A stretch of DNA of 64,000 nt from Clonostachys chloroleuca (GCA_037952775.1 JBANAY010000003.1:558001-622000); one strand, 5' to 3'; shown: positions 25,401 through 37,004, numbered from the stretch's first letter. A program made the numbers and translations. Notes: a model not told the origin generated them from the sequence alone.

Positions 25401-26034
25401 ATCTAGGTAGCTAGAACTTGGCTACATGGGTGCCACTAGTGAACCGCCAAAAGACGAAGGTTACCCTATACACCAGGATTTCTAATCCGGCGTTTAACAA
25501 TAACCCAAGTAGAAAACTACATATGATTCAAGATTGCTTATATCATGAAAGTATCTTTTCCAAATAATTCTTACTATAAGTAATATTAGCCTTTATAACT
25601 TAAATATATCAATAGCTATCAGTTCATTACAAAAGGATATTTGGAAATTATCTTACTCCGAAATCTCCCCTCGTTGTTGCCATTCAATGCTCTTTTCTGC
25701 ACAATAGTTGCACCATTGATAGCCGTGTAGATTGAATGGGATCTGTAAATCTGCCTAATCCGTACCGAAATATGCACACTATCGTAATGAGGCATCTCGG
25801 ATGATACTTGGACTAATCATTGAAGATGGTAGGCATATCATGGCTGACTCTGCTTCGCCTCAATGTAAGCTAGGTAGTTGCACTTTTTTCAGGCAGTATA
25901 AAACCAAGTTTACCGATAACAGACCATTTTCATTCACCTCAGTTCGAATGAATTTCCGCCAAATGTATATCGATAACACGTAAGAGCACCATATAAGATT
26001 GTAGACATCAGATGTATTCAGCGCTGATCATAGT
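19420..26034. other. 6.6 kb without a recognisable gene
   Basis: Open frames up to 143 codons occur on both strands, but none has a domain, credible splice pattern or conserved-looking composition. From about 25500 rightwards the base composition becomes AT-rich, leading into the RIP-like NLR pseudogene. The stretch also holds the tetranucleotide repeat at 23545-23616. It may contain non-coding transcripts or very decayed sequence. Confidence 0.5.
23545..23616 (+). repeat. Degenerate tetranucleotide repeat (TYCN), 18 units
   Basis: Eighteen consecutive 4-base units follow the pattern T-pyrimidine-(mostly C)-N (TTCG, TCTG, TCCA, TTCT and so on) without a phase break; one unit is ATCG and TCAC and TCGG deviate at the third position. 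It is a decayed microsatellite or a pyrimidine-rich tract in unannotated sequence. Confidence 0.7.
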
Positions 26035-29000
26035 AGCAGGCGATCAACTATAGAGCCCAATATTGAGGATTACACTATTGGGTGGATATATACTTTACTA
26101 GAAGAATACGAGGCTAGATACCGTATACTTGATAAGGAGTTTGACAGCCCTGAAATAAACGGGATAAATAACAAGAATACCTACATCTACGGCCGTATTA
26201 GGCTGCATAATATTATTATTAGGTGTTTACCAAGATATAGCCTCAGCCAAGCTATAAATATAGCAAAGGATATAGTAAGGTCGTTTCCGCGATTAAGGTT
26301 CGCATTGATGGTCGGCATCGGGGGCAGCACACCCAGTACAGAGCACGATATCCGCCTTAGCGATATCGTAGTCAGCGTTCCTCGAGGAGCAAATAGGGGG
26401 GTGTATCAATATAATTTAGGGAAAAGCTTAGAAGTTAACCGGTTTCAGCACTCTGGGCACCAAAATTCTCCTCCATCATACTCCTCGGTACAGTATCCGA
26501 GTTACAACAACGCCATAATAACCCAAGAAAACCTAACATAATCGCCGAGAACCTTGTTCGAATACAAGACATACCCACCTTCAGAATACCTCAGAGTAAC
26601 AGCTTATACCGTTCCGAATATCCTCATTATAGAGGAGCAGATTGCGCAAACTATAATCCAGCTGCACTCATTGGCCAGAGAGCTCGGATTAATATTCATC
26701 AAGTCACTGTTCATTACGGAACAATTGCTTCTGGCAATACGGTAATAAAGAACGCAGCTATAAGAGATAAGTATACAGGTGACCCTAATTTGAAAATAAT
26801 ATATTTCAAAATAGAGGCTGCCGGCTTAATAAATCATTTCCCATATCTAGTAATCAGAGGCATCTGCAACTACTCGGATTCTCACAAGAACAATCAATAG
26901 CATGCTTACGCAGCACTCACAGCAGCAGCCTACACTCGAGCATTATTACATATAGTCAAACCTACGATAGTCACATTAATGCCATCCTGGGCCGAAACGT
27001 TTAATAAAAGTACATTATAAGAATTATCTCAACATATATCAAAGATTATAAGAATCTTATAGTATGCTCGTACTAACCAAACCATCTAGCTCTGGACCAA
27101 ATCAAGGAGCAAGTTTCATCCGTACCCGGAGCTACAGATCGAATCAATAAGCACAATCAATCACAAAGCCGACTGGAAGTCCTCAATTAGATCACGCCTC
27201 TCGAATATAATACCCAACAGTCTGACTTCTTTGAACGCAGCTGCCCTGGGACAGGTCTGTGGTTTTAAAGTTAGAGGAATATCAAATCTGGCTGAGCACC
27301 ACGGGCCAAACGCTTTACTCCCAGGAAACCATAGAGTAGGCAAAACGATACTTGCATCTATCATCATTAACAATCTTCTACTTCAGTCAATAGGTGATAA
27401 GAATATTAGGCTTGCATACATTTATTACAGCTATTTGCAACCACGAGAACAAAAGCCTGCCGATCATATAGCATATCTGCTTAAACAACTTGCCTCAAGG
27501 TCATCCTGCCTACCAACGCCTGTCATCGAGCTTTATAATCAGCACAAGACTGAAAAGACGCAGGCAACATTGCAGGAAATCTTAGAAACTCTTGCCTGTA
27601 TCACAAAGAAGTTTTCCCGAATATTCATTATCATTAATACCCTGGATAAGTACCCGATCACTGACGGTAGGCGATCAAAATTCCTATCAGCGCTCTTAGC
27701 ACTTCAGAGCCAGACCTCAGTAAATCTTTTAGTAACCTCAAGAAATTACCCAGTCATCAAACAAAGAATAGAGGGAAGCCGTAATGTAGAAATCCACACT
27801 AACGACATGGATTTACATCGATATATCCAAGAGCGTATTATCCATGGAGAGTCAAAGATTTTACAACAGCCTGATATCCAAGAAAGTATTGCTGAAGGTG
27901 TTCTAAAATCTGTAAATAGGGTATAAGTAATAGGTTACCTCTTTGGAAGAGTTTAACTAACCCTATAAAAGCTTTTTACTTACAAAGCTCCAACTGGACT
28001 CACTCTTAGACAAGAAGCTACCCAGAGACATAAGACAGGCGCTAGAGAGTCTTCCATCTGGATCCGAGGCTTATAATCGCGCATACGAAGATATAATAAC
28101 CAGAATTAACTCTCAGGGCCAGAGTTCAGTTCAATTCTCAAGGCGGATTTTATCTTGGATTATATTTGCAAAAAGAGACTTAAGCCCTCGTGAGTTACAG
28201 CACGCCGTCTCAGTACGACATAGTAACCAGGATATCACCCAGGAGGATCTCTCGGATATCGAAGACATCCTATCCGTCTGCACTAGGATAGTTACTGTGG
28301 AGGAGCACCGAAATATAGTCGGGCTCATACACAAGACTACCCAAGAATACTTTCAGAGAACATACATACAATAGTTCCCCGAGGCAAATTCAGTTTTAGT
28401 CGACACATGCATTACCTACCTCTCTTTCAAATCGTTTAAGGACAGCCCATATAGAACAAGAATCACCTTTAAGACCCGGATTCAGAATTACCCTCTTTAT
28501 ATTTACGCAGCGAACTATTAGGGAAAGCACACCTACAACAACTCTTATTCTATTGGCCAAGTTGTTAATTTTCTCAAGTCGACTAAAAAGATATCATCAG
28601 CTTTTCAGGTAGTGGAAGCCACGAAAATACCTTGGAGAGAGTTTGGTCCTCCATATAATGCTACCGACATGCCAGGTCTTCATTTAGCAGCTTATTTTGG
28701 GATTCATGAAGTAATACCCATGCTTGTAGATGTCGGATCTGTTGATCTCGTTGACTGGCGCGGAAGGACTGCCTTATGGTGGGCGTCAAGAAATGGCCAT
28801 GAACGGACTATTAGCTTGCTGCTTGACCATAAGGCCAACTCGTGCATAGGGGACAGTGAGAGCTTAGCACCGCTATGGCTAGCAACATATAGGGGCCATT
28901 TAAGTGTTGCGGAGATACTAATAGAACGAGGTCACGCGAAAGATATTGACTTTCGCCTATCTGCGCTCTGCTTGGCCGCGGAGAGGGGCTACACTTTCGC

Positions 29001-29802
29001 CTATCTGCGCTCTGCTTGGCCGCGGAGAGGGGCTACTTGAGCCTAGCCAAGCTTCTTATTGACACTGAACCCGATGTCATAGATCTTCAGTACCGCTACA
29101 GGAGACCTCTTTTGTTGGCTACGGAGCAAGGTCACTCTAAGGTAGTGAAGCTCCTACTCAAAAGGGGAGTGTATACTGAATCAAAAGACGGAGATTCACG
29201 GACAGCACTATCATTAGCAGCTGAATCCGGACACCAAGAAATTGTTAAGCTCCTGCTTTATCATGACGCCAACGTGAAAACCAGAGATTCTCGGGGAAGG
29301 ATTCCTTTATGGTATGCTATTAAAAACGAACACGAAGCGGTCGCACGGATTTTACTTGGGGCTGGTATGAAGGATGGTAGCCAAGTTGAAGACGAAATTA
29401 AAACGACCTTGGCACTCGCATCCGATCATGAGCATTCTAACAGACAACCGAACCTACAGTATGAGCCTTGGTTTGAGGATGAGGAGTTGGGGGGGCCGAA
29501 GACCAATCGGGCTCAACATGCTCATAGATGATTCCGTGGTAAAGCGATCTAGCTATTCCGAGGACACTGTAGATACTCTTACTTCGGCCGTACAAGTTGT
29601 CAGCGCTCCTTATCAGGGCTCTCGGAAGGATGCTTACTACGGGGCTTTCCCGGGTTTGCTTGACGGTGCTCTTCGCCCAGAAAGTTTATCATGTGGCCGA
29701 TCAGACTTCTTTCAGTCCGCATACGAGGAGGATGATTCAATGAGCAACTGTATATGTGACAAAAGTCCAGATGGTTGGTTCACGATGATGTATGGTTACT
29801 AA
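26035..29802 (+). pseudogene. NLR pseudogene PNP-NACHT-ankyrin with RIP-like mutations
   Basis: Domains can be followed through several frames. A PNP_UDP domain runs 26035-27000 (DYTIGWIYTLLEEYEA, LMVGIGG, KIEAAGLINHFPYLVIRG). A NACHT domain runs about 27230-28600 and an ankyrin region 28610-29400. A Ser/Asp-rich tail ends MMYGY at 29802. Stops replace conserved tryptophans at 26898-26900, 28372-28374 and 28519-28521. In the NACHT the Walker B block reads NTLDKY where the family has DALDEC, and the P-loop reads GNHRVGKT instead of GxPGxGKT; the differences fit G-to-A and C-to-T. A perfect 44-bp tandem duplication (28949-29036) and an apparent extra G in a G7 run (29489-29495) break the frame of the ankyrin and tail region. 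The ankyrin part otherwise reads cleanly. The gene cannot make a full receptor; it is a fossil of the same broad class as the 13-17 kb gene, with NACHT and ankyrin instead of NB-ARC and TPR. Confidence 0.85.
28949..29036 (+). repeat. Perfect 44-bp tandem duplication in ankyrin region
   Basis: Positions 28949-28992 and 28993-29036 are identical. Because 44 is not a multiple of three, the second copy shifts the frame. Removing one copy in the reading joins DIDFRLSALCLAAERGY directly to LSLAKLLIDTEPDVIDL, a normal ankyrin repeat. The identity suggests a recent event. Confidence 0.95.
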
Positions 29803-30832
29803 AGTATTAATATCCAATCACCGCTTTTGTGTCTCGGGGGGGGGGGGGGGGGGGGGGGGGGGTGTATGCGAGATATCCCGGTAAGAGTCAAGTTTCTACG
29901 TTCACTCGTCGCAATCAACGCTCGCCGAGGAGGGAGGCTGATTGTCGAGGCGAAACAAAGGATGATCAGGAAGCTCTCTTGCCGCAGGCCTTTTTGATTT
30001 CTCAAGCTCGAAGATCTCGGAAAACAAATCACGGCGCAGACTGAACTCTTGAGGGCCAATCTTTGGCAGACCCGCAACAACCTACTTTATATCAGTATTA
30101 TATGAGTCAAGGGAAGGCCGTTGACCCATCAGAGCCAGGTTTCCGGAAATTGGATGCTAGGCCTTTCTCTTAATCTCCGACATTCATGGAAATATGATTT
30201 TAAAAAAGACTGGATCTATCTCTTGAGCCTTTCCTAGAATATAAATGAGATTTTGGCTGATGTTTAACTAACAAACCTCTTATCCGAAAGAACTTGCTGT
30301 TGATCTATTCGCCCACGTCCTCCTCATCGAGAGCGAGCGGTTTGGACACTGAAAAGCCTTATTTTAGTGAAGCAATTTTTTACGGAGTGACCAACATATT
30401 GCATCTCTTCTGTGAGCGGTGGCACGCATGGACTAAGCCTAAATCTGTACTTTTTACACTCGGCTCAAGACGGTTCTATCTTAGTCGCACTCTGGTACTC
30501 ACAAATATCAAGCCTGAATTAAACGAGCATAATCTGAGACTTTGGGCCCAAGGCAAGTGAGGGGCTGATCCAAGATTGCAACGGTAGCACCGCCAAGCGC
30601 TGTGGCGCCTATGCCGCTCAGCAGCATCGAGCTGGACGAATAGTAGGCTTGGAAGATGCGTAGGTCTGCGCACCATTGGGCTCAACGTTGCCTTGCATGC
30701 GACCCAAGTGTGGTCAGCTGGGCCGCGATTAAGGCTTACTCCATCGCCCGAAGGTAATGGCTTTAGCACTCCCACATCACAGGTCGTAAGATATGTCTAA
30801 GGCCGGCACATGCACCATTTGCAACTGTTGCG
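29803..30832. other. Intergenic between two NLR genes; contains a 27-base G tract
   Basis: No gene was recognised; an 88-codon open frame at 30294-30560 has no motif. A run of 27 G residues sits at 29836-29862, just after the end of the preceding NLR. Confidence 0.5.
29836..29862 (+). repeat. Poly(G) tract, 27 bases
   Basis: Twenty-seven consecutive G residues lie 34 bp after the NLR stop codon. Such long G runs are unusual, prone to slippage and hard to sequence; a G-quadruplex is possible. Confidence 0.9.
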
Positions 30833-33514
30833 ATGGCCCAACAGATTCAACCGCCACGCGGCAGCGTCCGACAAGAGGAGCTGCACTCGAAAATTAGCAG
30901 CTTGCTCTCTGCTGCTGACAGCACATCTCTCAAATCTGCGTTCCTGCACGATGTCTGGCCAAGGTTGGAGGAAGACTACGATCTGATGGTGCGCGACCTC
31001 ATCGCTCACTGCAAAAATCTCGTTAGGAGAGGAATATATCAGCCGAAGTCGATGGGAGAGCCAAGGACGCGCAGTCGATTGACAAGACTCTCGATCGCCG
31101 GCTGCAGGACCGCATTGCGAACCATTTAGGCGCGTACAAGAGCGTGGAGGTAATATTCCACGACATGCATGACCTGGCGGGTATTCGCATCGTGGTCGAC
31201 TATCCCTCGCAGCTAGTGCCGGCAAATCAGCTAATAGAAGAAGCATTCCGGCAAGCCAAGAGCCCAAATGTCTTCACCAGGGAACGGCCCGTCGGAAAGG
31301 AGTGGGATGCTTGGTTTGGGGTATATCAGAGCTACAATCACCACGTCTCCGTCAAGAATGGAACCCAGGGCACCCTTGGGGCTTACCTCAATGTTGTTTT
31401 TGAGATACAACTGACGAGTCTACCCGAAAGCATGTACAACAAGCTGGCACATCCCCTGCTTTATAAACAGCAAGCGGGGGACATCTCTCGGCGGGATGAA
31501 ATGGTTATTGACCTTTCCCACGGCCTGTCGCTATGTTATTCAATCTGCCTATTATATGCCCAAGACAAGCTGGGAAATAATGAACGACCTGACCAAAGCC
31601 CTATCAGCGCAATGAGGAGCGCGGCGATGCTAGCGATGATGGCCGATTGGAGAATATGAGCCCATTGCTTAGCATGATGCTCGACAAGGTGAAGGCCCAA
31701 TCAGCTTCAAGTCCGAAACAAGAGTCAGGCAGCAAGGTCTCTACGGAACTTCTTGTATCTACTCTTTCTGCATTACCTGATAAGTGTCTACCGGACCAAC
31801 TCTGGGCAGGTTTTGTCGAAAAAATGAAAGGCTGGGATATGAAGCTGGAAGCCGTGGAGACTGCTGTGAAAGACCAAACGAAATCCTTTCAACAATACCA
31901 CCAAGATGAAACCGACAAGAAATGTCTGGTCGACTTGAGAATCATCAATCCCTCAACTCAGAAAAAGACGATTGAAAACGCCAAAGGTGGCCTTCTGAAG
32001 GGAGCATATGAGTGGATTCTTGGGCATCCGGAATATCAGAGGTTCAGAAATGATAGCAACAACAGATTGCTCTGGGTGAAAGGGGACCCAGGCAAGGGAA
32101 AGACTATGCTTTTGTGTGGAATCATCAACGACCTGGAATACAAGAGCTCTGCATCTGTCTCATACTTTTTCTGCGAAGCTACTCAGAACAACTCGTTAAG
32201 ATGCGTTACTGCAGTGCTTCGTACCCTCATATGGCGCTTATGCATATCCCGACCTCACTTGATCTCTTGTGTTCGGAAGAGATATGATACGGAGGGTAAG
32301 GATTCATTTGAAGACTCTGCGGCTTTAGTTACGCTGGAAGAGATCATGGCGGATATCCTGCAAGATCCTGGTTGCTCTGTCCTCACTTTCGTAATCGATG
32401 CCCTCGATGAGTGCACCGAGGATACAATGCCGGACTTGATTCGCATAATTATCAGGTTTTCCAATTCCTTTGAGGCAAAATGGATCGTGTCCAGCCGCAA
32501 CTGGCCAATGATAGAGGAACAGTTCCAGTTGGCTGAAAAGGTCAAGGTCTCGCTAGAACTGAACAAGGACTCTGTCTCGAATGCAGTGAGCTTGTTTATC
32601 GACCACAAAACAGCGGAGCTAGCCCAGTCGAAGGGTTATGACACAACCACAAAGGCACGCATGCTTGAGGTTCTTCGCGGCAAAGCTAATGATACATTTC
32701 TGTGGGTAGCTTTGGTCTGTATAGAGCTTTCTAAGCCCAAAGTCAGGTCTTGGAACACGATGCAGCTTCTAAGTTCAATCCCAGCGGGTCTGGAGAAGCT
32801 GTACGCACGAATGCTTGAGCAAGTGCTCTCGTCGATCAATTCTGCCCTCTGCAAACAGCTTCTTGCCACAGCGTCTATTGCGGCCCGCCCACTATCATTC
32901 ATAGAACTCCCTGCCTTCATCCACGAACTTGAACATTTCAGTCATGAGCAAATAGAGGAGTTTATCGGAGATTGTGGCTCGTTCCTCTCCGCTCGGGACA
33001 ACCATGTTCATTTTGTACATCAATCCGCTCAAGACTTTCTCGTCGGACCTGAGGGTCGAGTTTTCCAGTCTACCATCCAGGGCCACCACCTGGAGATATT
33101 CAGGCAATCAATAACAGCCATGCAGGCCCTCAAGCACAATATTTACGAGGTTTCTTCACCCGGGAAGCTCATCGAAGAGATCAGCCTGGACAAAAACAGT
33201 CCATTTTATTCTACCAAATATTGTTGCCTCCACTGGGTTGATCATTTGGAGCTAGCAGGCCATGAGAGGCGGGCCCAAGATGATAATCTCGCCTGCACAT
33301 TTTTCAAAACGAAGATATTGTACTGGGTGGAAGCTCTTTGCAGGCATGGGTATGCCTCGGAGGGCATCGGCGCAGTGCAAAAGCTCAGATCAATCACGGT
33401 ACGTATTCCTAAGATAGTTGATGCTCGGATGTCAATTAACGGGACTGAAGAATTCCGACGAGTTGAAAGATTCATTGGAAGATTTATACAGGTTTTGGCT
33501 TACTTTTAGAGAGG

Positions 33515-33546
33515 TACTGGATGTCGCACCTACTGGATGTCGCACC
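33515..33546 (+). repeat. Perfect 16-bp tandem duplication at the NACHT-WD40 linker
   Basis: TACTGGATGTCGCACC occurs twice in a row (33515-33530, 33531-33546). It shifts the frame by one. With one copy, FREVLDVAPLQLYGSALLF is continuous, which is the conserved NACHT-WD40 junction of this family. Confidence 0.95.
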
Positions 33547-34164
33547 GCTCCAGCTATATGGCTCAGCCCTATTGTTCGCCCCTGCATTAAGCTTGACCAA
33601 GATTTTACACGAGATTAGCATATACCCGTGGGTCGCTTTGAGCCAAAGCTCATCGCAAGACCCGTTAGAAAGATGGGGGCTTTGCATTTCGACTCTCGAG
33701 GTTAAAAGCCTTCGGTCATTCGCCCTCTCGACGGATGGGCAGCGTCTCGTTTACAGCCACTGTGGAAATCCCCCTGGACTCCGGTCATGGGGTTTCAGGT
33801 CAAATAGTTATAAGCATTCGGTCTCAACGAGGGGTTCCATAAATAGTATTGCTATCTCCCCCGACGGACGATATGTGGCAATCGCTATCTGTGCAGGCAA
33901 TTCTCGGCACGTGATTGAACTGCTAGATTCATATATGTCTCCGATCGATACACCATTCAAATGCGACAAGGACCTTGAATTTTCCTCTCTTGGTTTTTCG
34001 CCTGACGGAAGGCAAATAGCCACCGGCTTGTGGACGGGGCCTGTCCTAATATGGGATTTGGCGACAGGTGCTCTTGTACATAAACTGGTTGTTGATAATG
34101 ATAGACCCGTTTTCTCAGTGGCGTATTCTGCAGATGAGAAACAATTGGCTGTTATGGCAACGGA

Positions 34165-34194
34165 AAAGCACGCAATGGTAAAGCACGCAATGGT
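34165..34194 (+). repeat. Perfect 15-bp in-frame tandem duplication in a WD40 blade
   Basis: AAAGCACGCAATGGT occurs twice in a row and adds five residues (KHAMV KHAMV) just before the WDLVSGRYLF strand of a blade. The frame is kept. Confidence 0.95.
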
Positions 34195-35724
34195 CTGGGA
34201 CCTAGTGAGCGGCCGATACCTCTTCTCTGCCGGTACCAGTTTTGTGAAAGCGGTATTTCTACCCGGATCAAAACTAGTCACGGCAAAGTATACTGAGATT
34301 CTAATATGGGACACAAAGAAGGGTGGGCGCTCTCAAAGGGCGCTGAGGGAGACTGATACAGTATATGCCATTGCGTCGCTTGATCTCCCTGGCCTGTTAC
34401 TTGCCTCCACTTTGTCAAATGGCGCTGTCAAGATATGGGATCAGGCTGGCAATTGTGTCCAAAGCCTCCTCGGCCATGCAGGACCGGCGAAATCATTATC
34501 ATTTTCACCAGAAAAGTGCATACTCGCCTCGGCCTCAGACGACGAAACCATACGTTTGTGGGACATCACAAAGGTTGTCAAAATGTCGCAAACGCCCCAG
34601 CAAGTTGCGCGGAACGCGCTCAAGCACGATAAGTCCATGAAACAAGATTCTCAGAGTCACTCCGGTCAGGTTAAGTCATTGAATTTCTCCCCTGACGGCA
34701 AATTGCTGGCCTCTGCTGCGGTAGATAAAACAGTCAAGATATGGGACGTTGCGAGCTTTGCATGCATACGGACCTTGACCACAGACCTCTTCCGACAAAC
34801 TCGTGTTTTTCGGCTTCAATTCTCTCCCGATGGTCGCTGGTTACTTCTGAATCGCCACAATTACAGTAACGGAGGTTCAACTCAAATTTGGGATATGACG
34901 AGTTCAGAGTCGACCCCTCTTTTTAGCTTTTATGTTGTAAGCGGCCTCTCGCCCGACGGCCGACTTATTTCCCTATACAAAGATGGTGCGATCCAATTGG
35001 TGGATGTAGAAACGGAAGAAATAGTGCAGCATTTTCAGTTCTCACCCCCACTCAGACATTATCGTTTGACGGTATGATCTTGACTCAGACATATTCATCG
35101 GACAGTCAAATATTAGTCTTGGCTTCAGCACGCCTGGCTCGCGCTTATAAGATTGCAACGGGTGAAGAGCTGTGGAGTGTTGAAATCAACGGGAGTGAAG
35201 AACCTCTCATGGCCCTGTCTCGAGATTCTACACAATTCGTCATGCTCTCAGACGAAAAGCTTTACGTTTGGAAGGTAGACGCACTCCCACCTAGGAGACT
35301 CTGTGAAATACATGGTGCGGAAACATGGGACCGTCCTTCTTATGTAAAAAAATTAGCCATCAATACGAAATGGCTTGTCTTCTGCGAATCATCCTCGAAC
35401 ACATACTCCATACACACATACGACCTAAAGACCCTTACTCATCAACAGATGAGTAATAGTGGCATAATCACCAGTGTCTCCTTTGACACATTGGACGAGA
35501 ATAGTTTCTGTACAAATGCTGGTTCTTGGGCCATTGACGAGAAAGGTTATATCAAGCCCGTGGGCTACTGTTTCAGCGCCGATGGCGTATGGATTACGCG
35601 GGATTCCCAAAGACTGCTCTGGCTGCCACCGCAATACCGAGGAGTCTCGGCAAGTGTTAGGGGAGATACTGTTGCACTCGGAAGCGCATCAGGATCCGTG
35701 GCCGTGCTATATTTTGAAACGTGA

Positions 35725-37004
35725 ATTTGTTCCATTTTGCTTAAAATATGGTACTCTGTCCAACGCCGCTGAAAGACTTCGATCCACTAACATCACCCAG
35801 TAACCGTCCATATCAATACGGAAGAGAGTTCGAGTATAATAAAGCTAAACAACAATAGAAGATGCCAGACCCGACATCTCAACACAATGAATGCGACGTC
35901 CACTTCAATAACGGGGTTAATCGCCTAATACGAGGGCGATCTTCGATGAAACTGGGGACCATCCATTCACTTGAATTTCGGTTCAGCAGGTTAAGATACC
36001 TCATCTCATGTCATGACCACTTTAGCATGACGTATTTGATACAATGAGCCCAATGATGCCGAGCCTGGTCTGTTGAATGCTTGTCATATTAAATGCCTCC
36101 GAAAGCTCACCTCAGACGGGTATTGTAAGGGGGCTGTGCTCACGATGGCTACTCATCGAAAACTGCTGGTGCGGTTGATGCTGAACCCTTGCTTAGAGGA
36201 TCCACGATCGACGCAGTAGGGCTGCGCATGAACTAGGTCGTCTTAACTATGTACTTTATTTGATTATGCAAGCAAAATTTTCATAACTTACCTAACATTA
36301 GACTTAGGTTTATTACAAATACAATTAGCATTTCATAGCCCAGTCAGCATTGAACTCAGTACAATGGAATTGATCACATCGTTTGATCTGGGCTGTGCTC
36401 GGGTATAGGGTATCTGAAGTGGGTCCAGAAGTAAGCTAGTCCCACTTGAGCTTCTGGAACTTTTTTAGCCGCCATTTGCTCAAAGTAGCGGCAGAAGAGA
36501 AGACGGAAGCATGGAACAATGTCATCAATTTCGGGACTTTGGCTCATTTAAATGAGGCGTGAGGGCTGCAGGTGGATGCCGCACGGGAGTGTCGGGAGGG
36601 AGATGACTCAAAGCAGGCGTCTTCGATTTAGAAGTCTGACATGCCGTGGCCACATGAAGCTCACAGTGCCGCCGGCGAGTCGAATGAAGCAGGGGCCCAT
36701 ATTATCTCATCCTTAAATGAATAGCCTATCCAATACCCGTAGCACGTTAAAGTCAACCCTATTACTGGAAGGAGAAAAGCGTAGTGGTGTCAGCTTGCTC
36801 AGCATTGCCCGACTTCTGACCCGGTTGGGGGCTGAGCCGGCACTTAGTTTGGGGCTGGAGTCGGCATTGCGTCACTCCTTGAAATCTAAATGGCTGCTTA
36901 TCAAATGCCTTTTGAGCTAAAATATACCGATGCCGCTGCAGATTTGTCCCCTGGCGATCTTGATGTGCATGATCTTCACGACGCAGACGCGAATTCACGA
37001 TACA
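35725..37004. other. Intergenic, no gene seen
   Basis: It lies between the WD40 NLR and the first Zn2Cys6 regulator. An in-frame upstream ATG of the regulator lies at 36930; otherwise no coding or repeat structure was recognised. Confidence 0.5.

Larger units (their letters stand above)
30833..35724 (+). pseudogene. NLR protein RelA/SpoT-NACHT-WD40, frame broken by small indels
   Basis: The N-terminus resembles a RelA/SpoT (p)ppGpp-synthetase domain: RAKDAQSIDKTL fits RxKxxxSIxxK, DLAGIRIVVDYP fits the metal-binding D-L-x-G-x-R block, and FEIQLTSLPESMYNKL fits the E-x-Q block. The NACHT domain follows with P-loop VKGDPGKGKTML and Walker B FVIDALDECTE, then APLQLYGSALLFAP and a WD40 propeller (33.7-35.7 kb; blades such as KIWDVASFACIRTL). 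A 52-bp GT-AG intron fits at 33399-33450. Frame is lost by one base near 31053-31060, one at 31599-31601 and one at 35068-35076, and by a 16-bp tandem duplication at 33515-33546. Allowing for these, the length is exactly divisible by three, about 1608 residues. The WD40 part matches HET-E/HNWD-like receptors. It is either a young pseudogene or partly an assembly artefact. Confidence 0.8.

Noticed and set aside
25473..25492. Possible tRNA-Arg(TCT) anticodon arm
   Set aside because: The stem has a mismatch and no T-arm or acceptor stem can be formed around it.
30294..30560. 88-codon frame between two NLR genes
   Set aside because: No motif and no continuation by plausible splicing.
33399..33450. 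Apparent frameshift upstream of the WD40 region of the RelA/SpoT NLR
   Set aside because: A GTACGT donor and a GAAG acceptor 52 bp apart restore the frame exactly and join conserved sequence, so it is an intron.
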